Assembly (NCBI GenBank): GCA_022478985.1
Contig: JAKSZP010014517.1
Coordinates: forward strand, 62,001-126,000
DNA length: 64,000 bases
Source of the DNA: Massospora cicadina
Taxonomy: Eukaryota; Entomophthoromycota; Entomophthoromycetes; Entomophthorales; Entomophthoraceae
Direction of reading: 5' to 3'
The notes beneath the pieces are model-generated. The model had not been told where the DNA came from, made no database searches, and saw nothing but the letters and a program-made list of their open reading frames with translations. Each line of letters opens with the position of its first letter. Positions within the stretch are counted from its first letter, which is position 1. The position numbers and the translations under genes are program-made. This document shows, piece by piece, positions 46,216 through 58,138 of the stretch.

Positions 46216-47000
46216 GAGATAATGGTTTTAAACATGGCCACGCTCAGCACCTGATAGGAGGTTAAGAAAGCACTAACTGAGGAATATATCTCCCTACAAA
46301 GTTTGAACAGGCAAGAACAGGACTTTATGTGCCTTAGTCAGTTACCAGATGAATTAATTGCCTCTTTTGTCATGCGCTTTTACATTAAAGCATGACCCTT
46401 ATTACCTGCAAAAACGCTATTACTAGACGATGCTATTGTGGCTATATTGGCTGGCTTGGCGTCCCATCCCTCCTTGGCAATGAACCTCTATTCTGTAAAG
46501 CGTTTATTTAAAAATGTATGAAATATCAAGGAAGCTTTATTAGAGGTGGCTGATCTATATGAACTTGACCCTATGCAAGGGTCTCTGAGCCAAGCAGCTA
46601 CGCTGACCATTTTAGCCTCTACTACGGCTTTTTCCCTCCGGAAACCTGCACCTATGGAGTAGATATCTCACGCTTCTTCTTTCTCATAATGAAAATCAGA
46701 TGTTAATGGCTTTGATGGGGCAATGCACCCCTTCACCTTCAGCTTCAGAAACCCAGTTGGCGAAAGCAGTCGTTCCTTTGCCTTGCCCATTTTTTTCGCC
46801 AGAGCAGCCTTCTCAAGTAGTTCAAAAGCCTGCTCCTAATTCTAAACCCCTTTATTGGGTGCTAATAACCCCCATTAGTAATGGGTTAAATGGCCAGGGC
46901 ACAAACGCTAAACCGCCTGTTTCGCAAAAACACACAGCCACTGAACGACCTAAAGCCAGTGCAGAATAAGCATCCCTTTCCACGAAGCTATCCTCCTCAA
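46216..47000 (+). pseudogene. Element B gag
   Basis: Read from 46230 with several stops: MATLST, KKALTEEYISLQSLNRQEQD, LPDELIASFVMRFYIKA, then NIKEALLEVADLYELDPMQ. This matches element A gag block for block. The C-terminal part (46700-46969) is a proline/serine-rich linker. No CCHC knuckle was seen. Confidence 0.7.
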
Positions 47001-47182
47001 CCTCTCAGCCAACTAACTCTAGTTTGAAACCTGTCTCTATGAGGCAGCACAATTTCAACTACTTTAAAGGTCAAAAATCGAGCTGTGCAAATTTCATCGC
47101 CTCCCCCAAAAGCTAATAAGGTGGAGGAGTCACCCCAGGACCTATCATGCCCTAAGAAAGCTCTAAACCTACATCACCTCCT

Positions 47183-47890
47183 GTGGCCTCCCTAATAAGC
47201 ATTGATAATCCCCCTGATGACTTGTATGAAGGGGGTGGCAAAGATAAAGGTCACTATGTCTTAGGAGCCCCATATGAAGTGGAGATATTTGACAGATTGA
47301 ACCCTGATAGAGTGTACTGGGCTCAAATCCCCCACCAAACTTACATCCGCCAAGTGTTGAGGGGTTTTGAGGTCATTGGCACTGCCAGTGACGCTGACCA
47401 GTTTATTGTCACCTTGATCAACCCAAACCAGTGTCTTCATACCATGCGGTCTATCCAGGAGAAATACCCTAACACAGCCAACCGACTTGCCTCTACTCTC
47501 CAACTAAAGGAGATTCTCGCTCTTTCCCCCAACTTGGGTGGAACTTTAACTAAAGTGAAAGTCATAGTCAATGGAGTGCGGGTTAAGGCTATCCTTGACA
47601 CTGGATCCCCAGTAATCGTTGTGTTGTCAAAACTTATCAAAACATATTAAACTGGTCCCTAATCTTGACTACGCCCAAGAATCTGGGACTGCAGGTCCCA
47701 ACAACACCTGCGCTATTTGGGCGTACTCTTCTCTGCCCATCCCTTTCGTAAAGCTCATCTTGTCTGCTCCTGCGGTGGCCATAACTAACAATACCTATGA
47801 TCTACTCATTGGTACCCAATTTATGCTCGATTATGAAGGTATTATAAACTTGAAGCAGTGTATCTCTCCCTCCTTAACTAAGAGGTTCCC
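47183..47890 (+). pseudogene. Element B protease and upstream domain
   Basis: 47183-47650 gives SIDNPPDDLYEGGGKDKGHY and the pre-protease helix, then VKAILDTGSPVIVVLSKLIK with an intact D-T-G active site. The frame then shifts and 47619-47894 supplies the second half (NNTYDLLIGTQFMLDYEG, the conserved D-LLG-type flap/hydrophobic block). One frameshift near 47640 separates the halves. Confidence 0.8.
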
Positions 47891-48282
47891 CTGATTTTGA
47901 CAAATGATGAGTCTAATAAAAAGGACTATGTTTTCACAGTTGTTTATACCTCTTCTGCTTTATCCCTACATTATACCACTGCAGGATGACATACCAAATT
48001 GTTACCTCAATCAGTGGACGCCCTCAAAGGTATCCCTTTCTATGCTTCTGAAGAATGATTATGAAGGCTGGTGAACAAATGGTTTTTGACACGAAGATTA
48101 CCGTGAAAATCCCACAAAACTGCCTCCTGCACTTAATTAGCATTGAGGGAGTTAATCCTTTGGAGCCTTGAGTATTGCCAGGTGTGCTAGACCCTGCTTA
48201 TCAACGACCCATCAACCTTCTGTTAGGGAATCTTACCAATAAGGATATGGTTTTAAAATAGCATCAGGAGATCGGAAGAAGC

Positions 48283-49250
48283 ATGCAGATTCCCCTTGAG
48301 GAAATAATGCAGGTTCACTGTATCGAATCTATGGCGAATATGGGTTTACCCGCCGACCAGTCCATATGTACCATACCTTCCGTTCATATTTCTGATGATT
48401 TAACCCCTGATGAGCTAGAGAAAGTCCACACCCTGCTTGAGGCATACAGCAACATTTTTTCTAAATCCAACACTGACTATGGGCACATGAAGGGTTGGAC
48501 TCATACCATTGTTGGTGATGCTCACCCTATTTACTCCAAACCTTACTGCAAATCAAAAGTTGAGGAGCAACAGATGCGGATAGATTTTAATAGCTGTTAG
48601 AAGCTGGGTTGTTATGCCTTCCCAAAGCCCTTGATAGTTCCCACTCCTTTTGATAAAGAAGAAAGGTGGAGGTTATCAGGTAGTTATGGACTACCATAAG
48701 CTATACAACCTTACAAAGAAGGACAGCTACCCTATCCTCCGCATTGATGACGCTCTGGCCCAGCTCTCTGGGTCTAAATTCTTCTCTATCATGGAATTGG
48801 CTAGCTGATAGTGGCAGATGTATCTTTCGCCACAAGATTATGAGAAGTGCACCCTTATCTGCAGCGAGGGCTTGTTCAAACCTCTTGGCTATCTCAGGGG
48901 TTGTGTAATGCGCCTACTACTTTTCAGCGGACTGTGGATCACTTTCTCCAGGACCTTAAGCTGAGCTGTGTGATTGTCTACCTCAATGACATCACAGTCT
49001 TCTTTAAAACATTCAACAAGAATCTCACTCACCTAAAGGAGGTGTTTCAACGCTTTCAGGTATCTAACGTCAAACTAAAGCCCTCCAAGTGTACTTTCTT
49101 CCAGAAGAAGCTGGATTTTCTCTGGCACGCCATCTATCAAAATGGGATACAACCGCTACAGGATAAGGTTGAAGCAACATCCAAGATGCCAACGCCTAAA
49201 GCTCTTCATAACATACAAGTTTTCTTTGGCATGATGAGGTAATACCATCG
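48283..49250 (+). pseudogene. Element B reverse transcriptase
   Basis: 48283-48600 is the entry (VHISDDLTPDELEKVHTLLE, then FSKSNTDYGHMKGWTHTIVG). 48650-48840 in shifted frames has KKKGGYQVVMDY and AQLSGSKFFSIMELAS. 48847-49242 has LSQGLCNAPTTFQRTVDHFL and VIVYLNDITVFF, in which the YxDD box reads YLND (second-last D to N), followed by KLKPSKCTFFQKKLDFL. Inactive. Confidence 0.85.
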
Positions 49251-49329
49251 ATTTATCCCAAAATTCTCTCAACTCAGTGAGCCCCTTGTCCGCCCCCTAG
49301 CCAATAACACCCCCTTCTATTAAGGTGCT

Positions 49330-49860
49330 GAACAAAAGGCCGCATTTGAGACTTTGAAAAAGTTATTACAAAAAAGGCCGATACTCTGCCATCCTGACTA
49401 TGGCAAGCCCTTCATGGTGTTCACAGACGCCTCTGATTATGCCGTTAGGATTTCTTGGCTCATTTAGATGAAAATTGGATTGATTATCCCGTTTCTTTTT
49501 TAGTAAAATGCTTTCAAAGGCTGAGCGCAATTACAGCGTCACTAAAAAGGAGTGCCTGACTATCTTGCTCTCTGTTAAACACTAACGCCCTTTTCTATAT
49601 GGGACATCCTTCAAAGTGATTTCTGACCACGCCTCATAAAAGTGGTTACAAAATATGAAAGATCCTACTGGGCGGTAGGCTCGCTGGGCTCTTAAGCTCC
49701 AGAATTACAATATTACCATCAAACATCAAGCAGGGACACGCCATATGAATGTTGATGGTTTAACGCATCTGCCTGTCCTTCGCCTTGACAATAATGAAGC
49801 CAAGAGGTTGCATGACCTCCTAATAACTCCTGACGAGTGGGCTGATGAAGATAAAATGTA
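49330..49860 (+). pseudogene. Element B RNase H
   Basis: In broken frames: FMVFTDASDYAV near 49410-49445, KAERNYSVTKKECLTILLSV near 49515-49580 (with E-to-K at the position of the catalytic-site helix), FKVISDHAS near 49610-49640 and HLPVLRLDNNEA at the end. The order and spacing match element A. Confidence 0.75.
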
Positions 49861-49929
49861 AAAAAAGATGCTAGCACGACATTCCCATAAACACAAAAGT
49901 GGATAACGGGAAGTTATATAAGAAAATAG

Positions 49930-50660
49930 GGGAGAATTGCTTGCCCTATATTGACCATTAGAGCGTGTACCCGTGATTTTGGAGTCCCATACCCTTCTAG
50001 GGCATAGCGGAGTATGAAAACCCTTAAGTGGATTAAAGAGCGATATTTCTGGGAAGGCATCATGGAGACAATAACTGAAGTCCTGGATGCATGTCTGACC
50101 TGCAAGAAGCAATCCAGCTATAAGCACAAGTATCAGTATCAACCCACAACGCCTCAACATCCCTTTCACACTATAAGTCTCGATGTGGTAGGCCCTCTAC
50201 CTCAGACCACTGGTGGAAATCTTTATATCTTAGTTGATATTGATCATTTTACTAAATGGGTTGAGGCTGTGGCTCTTCCTGCTCAAACTGCCAAAGCTAC
50301 GGCCAAGTTCCTTCATTAATATATATTTTCTCTCCATAATTGTCCCCAGGTCCTGCTATGTGACAATGGGAAAAATTTTACCTTCCAAGTGGTGAAGATA
50401 CTTGCTACCTCCATGGGCACCAACAACTCTTTTGTGTCCCCTTCAACCCTTTGACCAATGGTATTGTGGAAAGACCCAATAACTGGTCTCTATTTTACAC
50501 AAAATAGCCACTTCTAACCCTCTTCATTGGGATCTTTACCTACCCAGTGCTCTCATGGAGTACCGCATCAGCTATTACTGGCTTCTTAAAATGTCACCTT
50601 GCCAAGTATTGTATGGGCGAAGACCTCAGGTTCCATCTTTACTAGCAAAGAATATCTATT
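49930..50660 (+). pseudogene. Element B integrase
   Basis: An H2C2 finger around 49985-50110 (HTLLGHSGV-like, then CLTCKKQ). Then 50014-50319 continues into the core with ISLDVVGPLPQTTGGNLYIL and IDHFTKWVEAVALPAQTAKA. The next frame supplies CDNGKNFTFQVVKILA and the NPLTNGIVER glutamate block. The D, D and E positions are all readable, but stops at 50317 and after 50400 break the frame. Confidence 0.85.
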
Positions 50661-50779
50661 GATAAGACTGATTTCAAGCAAGCTATGAAGAAATTAGCCA
50701 TCACATCATCCAGTTGCAATAAGAAGTGATGACCAACTTAGCAAAGACAGTCACAAAAGAGGGTTAAGCTGCTAATGAG

Positions 50780-51012
50780 CTCTGGGCTCCTCTTCCTTCC
50801 TTCCAATTATCTGACTTGGTGCTTTACTACCACAATCATATCACCCCTAGAAGGGAGAAACTTGGATCTATTTGGGAAGGACCTTTTGTAGTCACTCTCA
50901 AGTGAGGAGAGGAGTACTCCATCAAATCCCTTGCTACAGGAGTCACTATTAACCGAGTTCATGGCCGATTTCTGCAGCCTTATTTTCCCCCAAACACTCT
51001 TGAAGGGGGTGA
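50780..51012 (+). pseudogene. Element B integrase C-terminus and PPT
   Basis: The frame LPSFQLSDLVLYYHNHITPR, RREKLGSIWEGPFVV and INRVHGRFLQPYFPP is the conserved C-terminal module of non-chromodomain Ty3 elements. It runs up to the LTR. The last bases (tgaagggggtga, 51001-51012) are the polypurine tract. Confidence 0.8.
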
Positions 51013-51713
51013 TGTCAGGCAATTACAAGTTTTATGTTGTATAAAGAGTGAATTGGGTTTCAATTTAAGTAAAATTGGCCAAAAGACCCTAGCCAATTTT
51101 CCAATGGAACCCTTCTAATTGGTGCAAAACAATCAATACTAATAAACCTTGGCTGATTAGCTAAATTATGTAGTCATAATATTCCGACTAGTCAGCAGAA
51201 TCCAGGGTGATCTTTTGAGGTCCCTCCATGCCTTATCACAAATAGTTCAGAACCAACACCTAATTGGGGACCACCCCCTTTTATAGGCATGGCGGAGGTT
51301 ATCCAAGGTAAAATAATTTTAGCTAATGGGGATTGGCTGAAATAATTAATTCATTACCCCATGGGTACATCTGGCTAAAAATTAACTCCCCATCTGTCAT
51401 TCAGGCAAAGGGAAGCGAGTTTCTGTGCTTTGATAGGCTGACTTCCATATTTCCTTATTTGAATGGTAACAATCCGTCCCAAAATTACCAATGAGTATCC
51501 TTTAACCCTCGATACCATTTTAAATACTGACTAGTCAGATATTAAGAGGGTTCATTTTTCATATCCCTCGCTGAAGCCATAACTTAAAAAATCTTAGCTT
51601 TCTAATTTTAAGTTTTACCATTTTAATTTATTGTTTTTGTGGTACAATACCCCATCTGTTGGAGTTTAGGCTTAATTAGCACCTGCGAGCACACAACATC
51701 TAAAAATACAACA
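51013..51713 (+). repeat. Element B 3' LTR (701 bp)
   Basis: It starts TGTCAGGC and ends atacaaca. It aligns with 45201-45899 end to end with scattered substitutions. Confidence 0.8.
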
Positions 51714-52260
51714 TACCCCCACAACCTAGAAGCAGTTGCAAAGTTTCTTGGGCACCATCATCTTCCTAAAAATTTCCCTGGCCCTTTTGCAGCTGACCAC
51801 ACCGCTGCATCCCTTGATGGGGAAAAATGTGCCATTCTGCTGGATGGAGGAGTGTCATCAGGCGTTCAAGGCCATCAAGCGGGTTTTTTTCCAATTCTTA
51901 AGCACGCTGACCCCACCAAGAAGTTTATTGTGGCATGTGATGCCTCATCTGCTGCAGTAGGGGCAGTTCTATTGCAGGAGTATAAGAGGCTAAAATACCC
52001 AGTGGCCTATTTTTTCTTCAAGTTTGCCTATTCCAAATAAGCCTGGACATGTACAATAAGGAGTTGGCCTCCATGGCATGGGCTCTAACTCACTGGTGGT
52101 ATCTTCTGCAAGGCTCTATGTATGAGATAACTGTGTGGACGGATCACCAAACCTCTTGTACTTTTGTAAACCACAGAAGTTGGTGCGCTATCAAGTGCGG
52201 ACATATTGCAACCTTTGCAGCTATAATCTTAAGTAAAATTTTGTTAAAAGAGCACTGAAT
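51714..52260 (+). pseudogene. Element D RT connection and RNase H
   Basis: 51736-51900 gives LQSFLGTIIFLKISLAL and VPFCWMEECHQAFKAIKRVF, the RT thumb/connection. 51905-52040 in another frame gives HADPTKKFIVACDASSAAVG and AVLLQEYKRLKYPVAYF, and 52049-52258 gives MYNKELASMAWALTHWWYLL and VWTDHQTSCTFV. The RNase H D-E-D residues (CDAS, YNKEL, TDH) are all kept, but the frame is broken twice. Confidence 0.8.
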
Positions 52261-52439
52261 ATTCTCCCCAATTTTCTGAGTTGTAATCCTGTGTTGTATC
52301 CAGCGGAGGCTGATGAACAAGAACTAATCACAGTTATCCCACCGTCCCAAAAATCTAGCTAATGCTTCTGCCAAAATTTCACATAAAGATGTGGGTCTGG
52401 ACGTGCCCCAGATTTTGCAGGTCCTAGCGGCAAGACAGC

Positions 52440-53120
52440 TTGTTCATAGTGATAGGTGTTATTAGAGCAGTTGGCACTCCTAACGCACAAGTAGCCCTTT
52501 ATTCGGTGGAGGGCCACTTCCAGTTTAGGTCACACTTGTGGGTGCCGTCCCTCTTCCACAACAAAATTATCTGATTGCACCATGATCCCCCTGCAGTGGG
52601 ACACCTTGGAAACAAAAATGTCTCTCTATAGTTAAATGAATGTACAACTGGCCAGGCCTGTCCAAGGATATTACAGCCTGGATTAAGAATTGCATGATGT
52701 GCACGTGGGCCAAGTTGAACATATTGGGGAAAAGGTAATCATTCATCCCTACAGCAGGCGGAGAGTCCATAGACTTTGGTGTCCATTGACTTAATCTCAA
52801 GTATACTAGCTCCAATGGGTTTACCACCGTTATAGAATTAGTGAATCATTTTACTAAGTTCACCCTTTTTATTCCCTGCTCTTCTGCCATCCCCTCTGAG
52901 GAGATGTCCAAGCTCTTCGTGCACCATGTATTCTCAATGTTTGGGTTTCAGCATGAGATCATAAGTGACTTCAGGCCCCAGTTTATAGCACAATTCTGGA
53001 TCAAACTCCTCTTGATTTTAAAAAGTACATCATCAGTCAACAGCCACCATCCTCAGTCTGATGGCCAATTGGAGTATATAAATCAAAAACCTCAAACAGT
53101 ATCTTTGGAGCTATCACATG
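52440..53120 (+). pseudogene. Element D integrase, first part
   Basis: Near 52550-52700 the zinc-finger region is readable in frame pieces (HQHHDPPAVGHLGNK-like, then CMMCTWAKLN). 52841-53120 gives VNHFTKFTLFIPCSSAIPSE, FVHHVFSMFGFQHEIISDFR and SSVNSHHPQSDGQLEYINQ. The catalytic D of SDRG is SDFR and the final glutamate E in GQLE is kept. Element E enters 25 codons later. Confidence 0.8.
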
Positions 53121-54262
53121 TGTTAGATTTTTTGCCCATATTCCCAGCCTGCTAGATTACTAGGAATCGCTAGGGGAAAATTCCCTAAAGCAAAGTGAAT
53201 TGGAAATCGGTTGGCCCCAGTTTTGGAGTAACTACGTTTGAGGGGATTTTGATATATTCGCCTGGTTGTATCCATCAGGGATTGATCCGAACATTAGATA
53301 AAATTTCATTGGGCGGAGTTTCCAACGAAAAAGGGGCATCTGGTAGTGATTAACTATCAGGTGTACCAATTGTGATCAGTATGGTTTCATCACTGACTGA
53401 TTGGGAATGAATAGCAAGTTGCGAGGTGAGTGATGCTGCCTGCAACTAGCAAATTAATCAGTTGGTGCGTGCGTGCCTTAATGGGTAATAAGTCCTATTA
53501 CCTAAGCAGGTTGCTAGCCAAATATGGTTGGTTCACTTGGATTGACAAAACGTTAGGGATGCGTTTTCTGACTCTTTCCGTTTAGGTCTCAAGAATGTCC
53601 AATGATGGAATCCTATCCAGGATGGGAGAGACCATTGCTTCTGAGATGAGGATGGGTGATTCAATGGCAACGGCTGCCAAATCAGCGAAGAGGTGTCAAA
53701 TGAGGGTTAGACAACCGAATTCCCACTATAAATTCCCCATAATTTACTCCTAATAAAAACAGAGTTTAGAACTGAGTTATATAGTTCTATAGTTTTCATC
53801 TGGTATATAGTTTAAATAGTAAACTATCATCAGCTTTCAATTTTGCTATTCTTCTCAAGGATATTATTGCTGTGTGTGATAATTTGGAGACTCTTAGTGA
53901 AAAGAGTAAAGATCTGAGTGGGGATCTAGAGAATAAGAAGAAACAATTGACGATTGCTACCAACTGTGTGTTGGACCAGAGACTGTCACCAGGGAATCTC
54001 AGAGAAGATTGGGTTGGACTGAACAAGGAAACGAATCCCTAGATCATGACATCTCAAGTTATTTAATCAGAAATACTGGCTGAGCGTTGGGCTGAGATAT
54101 AAGAATTCACACTCTTCTATGGATAACAGTCATCATACTATTATCAATTGATAATCTAATATAAAATACAATGCAGACAAAATGCAAAAGAAACTGAACC
54201 TTTGCAGTAAAAAGGTTACTAGGGTTGATTGCCGATATTAATCCTTAAGAAAAAATTTTACA
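53121..54262 (+). repeat. Element E 5' LTR (1142 bp)
   Basis: It aligns with 60201-61345. It carries a TATA-like ccactataaattcc at 53723-53736, repeated at about 60807-60820 in the other copy, and an AATAAAA signal downstream. The 3' border is set by the CA of TTTTACA, the primer-binding site and the target duplication. Confidence 0.8.
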
Positions 54263-54265
54263 AGT

Positions 54266-54283
54266 TGGTGCTCACTACAGGGG
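54266..54283 (+). other. Element E primer-binding site
   Basis: TGGTGCTCACTACAGGGG, 3 bp after the 5' LTR. It matches the sites of A and B at TGCTCAC and beyond. Confidence 0.6.
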
Positions 54284-54369
54284 TGTAATTGAGTTGAACT
54301 TAGAACATGATGTCATATAAAAATGTTCTCAATTTTGGAAATAAGTTACTGAAGGTAGTAATGAAGATA

Positions 54370-55110
54370 TAATGTGAAGTGGATCACGTTAATTGGCATT
54401 CACCCAGCTCAGAAGTGGAGCCCCAAGTGAAGCAAGTGGAAAATACTCATTACCAGGGAAAAGGACTTGCAGCCTAGATATGGAACTATCTAGTGCTGCA
54501 AGGAAACCTGTTTCACCAGATATCTACTTAAAATGAAGAGGATCAGCAGGGCCAAATCAGGTTGAAATTGGATCCGCTTTAGATAGTCCTGAGGAGAGAG
54601 TGTATAGATGAGGCATTGGATGAAATAGGAAGCAATCAATCTGGAGAATTAGATTGCCATACCAATGAAGATATGAAGTCAAAACAGAAAATGTTTAATC
54701 CAAGTTAGTGGAGAAAATCATTTTACTTAATAACAATCAACCAATGATCTGAAGTTTCTGGAGATGAGTTCATTTATTCAGGAGAAATTGGATGAAGTTA
54801 CGAGGCCAGAACGACCTGTGTAATTAAAAAGGGCAAGAATGCCAAAAATCGTTTTCAGAGAAACACGATATGAACAATTGGATGGAACTGTTGGCTAATG
54901 AGACATGAGGATCAAAGCATCAGTTGCCAAAATAAGAGATATAATTAGGACCTGTTGGATGAATAACCAGTCGATCAAAGGCCTAATATATTTAAGAGTA
55001 TTGCCAGAGTTGGTAAGAGTAGCCTATACATGAAGAGACGGCGCTGCTGGTTGTATAGTGAGAAAGGTCAATACTAATTGGAAGTATTGAGCCTAAGAGA
55101 AAATATTTTC
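54370..55110 (+). pseudogene. Element E plus-strand ORF upstream of pol, degenerate
   Basis: One plus-strand frame has a protein-like composition over ~240 codons with about a dozen stops, many at positions consistent with former TGG: SEVEPQVKQVENTHYQGKGL, LRRECIDEALDEIGSNQSGE, DCHTNEDMKSKQKMFNPS and RTTCVIKKGKNAKNRFQRN. It sits where gag and protease are expected, but no knuckle and no D-T/S-G motif is visible. No family is recognised. Confidence 0.4.
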
Positions 55111-55113
55111 AAC

Positions 55114-55365
55114 GTTCCCATCAGACCTCTGAACCATTAAATGGTTATGTCCTGAGATTTTGGTCAAGTCCTAGAAGAGGACCACTGAACAAAATGTTTG
55201 GTTAAATCTTAAGAGAATATGATTTTGAACCTTGATAACTGGTAGGTTTAAGTACCTAGGACCCCGTTTGGATGAAGGGAAAAAGAAGGACCTCTAAACC
55301 TTTTTGTAGGTTGCAAGTCCCATTGTATTAGAAAAAGACAAAAAAATTATATAAAAGATATTAAA
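55114..55365 (+). repeat. Element E repeat R1 (upstream of pol)
   Basis: A 252-bp noncoding block repeated at 58139-58390. It consists of about four degenerate units of ~50-60 bp, each with a core like agacctctgaaccat or gaggaccactgaac, followed by a tggt..gtcc segment. It lies between the upstream ORF and the first ATG of pol. Confidence 0.7.
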
Positions 55366-55379
55366 TTGATTTTTATGGT

Positions 55380-58130
55380 TGATGAGTTTCAGACCTAAAA
55401 AGTGACAAGAAATCTGACAGATGAACTGAAAAATTCCATCCTCAATGAGATGAAATTATTGGCTGAGATATCTGAGAGTATCAACCTACTGGTTAATCAG
55501 GAGCAACTCGCTGATATGACGGAAAGCCAGCAAGAGGAGGCTCTCAAATTATTCAAAAAGTATTGGGAAGTGTTTGCTTAGGACGACCACGATTTGGGAT
55601 GTGCAAGAGATGTGATCCACAAGGTCAACGCCAGGGAAAATTTGCCAATCATGATGAGACTGATCTGACAATTAAAAGCAGCTGAAGCATTAGAGGAGGA
55701 TGAAATCAGCAAACTAGTGAATCATGGGCTTCTGGTTCCATTGTTGAGTCCCTGGGTAAGTCTGATTCTAATTATAAAGAAAAAGGATGGCTCCAACTGG
55801 GTGGTGATTGACTAATGAAAGCTGAATAAAATTACAAAGAAGGATTTGTATTATCTACCAAGAATTGATGATGTGCTAAATCAATTGGGAGAATCAAAGT
55901 ATTTCTCTGCAATGGATCTGATCTTAGGATATTAGCAGATCGACTTGCCAAAAGAAGACTAGAAAAATGTGCAATGATTACCGCGCAGGGGCTATATCAA
56001 CTGAAGAGGATGCCCCAGGGTCTATGTAATGTGCCTGCAACGTTCCAGAGGGCCATGGACGCTATACTGAGTGACTTGAAGTTGTTGTGCATCCTGCTAT
56101 TCCTGGACAATATCAATGTGTTCAGTAGGACGTTTACTGATTACCTACACTACTTGGAAGAAGTATTTAAGTGACTGTCCGCAGCTAACCTGAAGACTAA
56201 GCTGACGAAGTGTCAATTCTCCAAAAAAGAGATGGAATATCTGGGATTCATGATCAACTCGAGTGGATTGCAGCCGCAAGCCAAGAATATAGAAGCCATA
56301 GAACAGATGGCTGTGCTGAAGTTTGTCTGAGACATCCAAGTGTTCCTTGGGATGGTCAGATACTACAGAAGATTTATTCAGGACTTCGCCTGAATAGCTG
56401 AGCCCTTATTCCATCTGTTGAAGGATCCGAAAAAATGAATTTTTATGGAATGAAGAAGCACAGGAATCCTTTGATAAGCTATGCCGGTATTTAATAAGTT
56501 CTAATTATGATATGTCCAAATTTCTCTTGAGAGTGTATTATACAAACTGATGCTTCATTGACAGCAATTCGCGCTGTACTAAGCCAAGTAGACAACTTGG
56601 GGATAATTATCTGGTGTCATATGTGAGCTGGACACTCTCAGCCACTGAGAGGAACTACACCATAACTGAGCATAAATGCCTTGGAGGCATTTATGCATGT
56701 AAGCAGTTTCAGGTGTACATCCAAGGAATGCACTTAAAAGTGGTGAAAGTCCACTCTTCGTTGTGCTGGCTCCACAATTTAGAGAGAGCCAAAAGGATGA
56801 ATGGCCCAATGGGAACTTAAGATACGGGCTTATGATTACGAGAAAGTCCACCAAGTGGGGGCTTCTTACCAGAATGTGGATGGCTTATCATGGTTACTAA
56901 TGGTCCAGATGGTATACCTTCAGGCGGATGAGCTATTCCGGAGAATGAATGATGGAGAAATCAGGAATGAGCTCTGAGAAATCCAAGGTGCGCTTTGGAA
57001 AGTGATGGAAAACACTGAGACCATGGATGGGCAAGTGTTTAAGATGCTCAACAGGAAGCGGCTATTATTCCTGAAGCTGTCAGAAAGAGCAGCTATCATT
57101 CAAGCCACTCATAAGGTTTTCAGGCATTGAGGCCTGCGAAAAATGAAAGACCATAATTGCCAGTACTACTGAGAGTCAAACAATTATGATGTTGCCAACT
57201 ATCTAGCTTATTGTGTGGAGTGCCAGTTGCACAAGACACATAAAAATACAACTGTATACCAACTGGTCCACCCTGGATTTGCCTGGCATATGGTGCCCAT
57301 TGACATAATGGGACCGTTGACAATGAGCACAGGGGGAGTCAAGTACATAATAGTTACCATCAACCATCTGATGAGATGGGTCAAGACAAAGGCCCTAATG
57401 AAAGTAGACGCTACCAGAAACGCAAGGTTTATCCTGGATCAAGTATTATATAGACATGGATGTCCGCAGGTCCTGCTTAGCGATAATGGGACAAACTTCA
57501 CATCTCATGTGATCCTGAGATTAAATGAGATAATGGGGATCAGAGGAGTTAAGTCAGTACCCTACTGGCCGGAGATAAACGGACTGGTAGAATGAGTGAA
57601 TGTAACGCTGGCCATGACGCTGAGGAAGCTGGTCGCAGGAAGAACTTCCACGTGGGGAATGTACCTGAGTTCGTTGACATTTTCCTATAATATCAGTTAT
57701 CATATGGCGACAGAAAAAACGCCGTTTAAATTGTTATACAGTAGGAAGTCCGCGTTGCCAGTGATTTTATACTTGCTGGTGGAACCAACGTCAGGGATGA
57801 GTGCCAAACAATACTTGAACTGACTGATGAATATCCTGATTGATATGCAATTGCAAGCATTTGATACTACGTTGAAGAAAAGGATATGAGCGAAATCAAC
57901 GGATGATAAGAACTGACTGGCCTTAGCAGAATATTGAATAGGCGAAAGAGTTACCTATTGTGATATACATGGTTTCAGAAGAAGAAACAAATTAGATGCA
58001 TTGTGGTTGGGTCCATTTAAAGTTATTACCAAGATGGCGACTGATGCTTACTCCATCTAGAATCTATTGGATGGAAGAGTTGTAAATTGAGTCCGTGCTA
58101 AGTATTTGAAGCGATGGATCAATGAAAAGA
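55380..58130 (+). pseudogene. Element E pol: RT, RNase H, integrase
   Basis: Starts near an ATG at 55377 (MVDEFQT). RT: DDHDLGCARDVIHKVNAREN, LLVPLLSPWVSLILIIKKKD, RIDDVLNQLGESKYFSAMDL, MPQGLCNVPATFQRAMDAIL, then LLFLDNINVFSR, where YxDD reads LDN. RNase H: YVSWTLSATERNYTITEHKC. Integrase: CVECQLHKTHK finger, VPIDIMGPLTMSTGGVKYII, LSDNGTNFTSHVI and PEINGLVE, so D, D and E are kept. The C-terminus has LGPFKVITKMATDAYS and ends VRAKYLKRWINEKNKRVP. There is no chromodomain. Protease was not found. Confidence 0.85.
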
Positions 58131-58138
58131 ATAAAAGA

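Larger units (their letters stand above)
45201..51713 (+). mobile_element. Ty3/gypsy element B (non-chromodomain), complete but decayed
   Basis: LTRs 45201-45899 and 51013-51713, both TGTCAG...tacaaca. Between them: primer-binding site, gag, protease, RT, RNase H, integrase and a VHGRFLQPY-type C-terminus without chromodomain, then the PPT. Same family as A. Many stops (TAA, TAG, TGA) interrupt every domain. The 5-bp flanks (ctaca and taccc) do not match. Confidence 0.88.

Noticed and set aside
53796..54026. Minus-strand ORF inside the E LTR
   Set aside because: It lies in LTR sequence, is not conserved in the other LTR copy, and has no motif.
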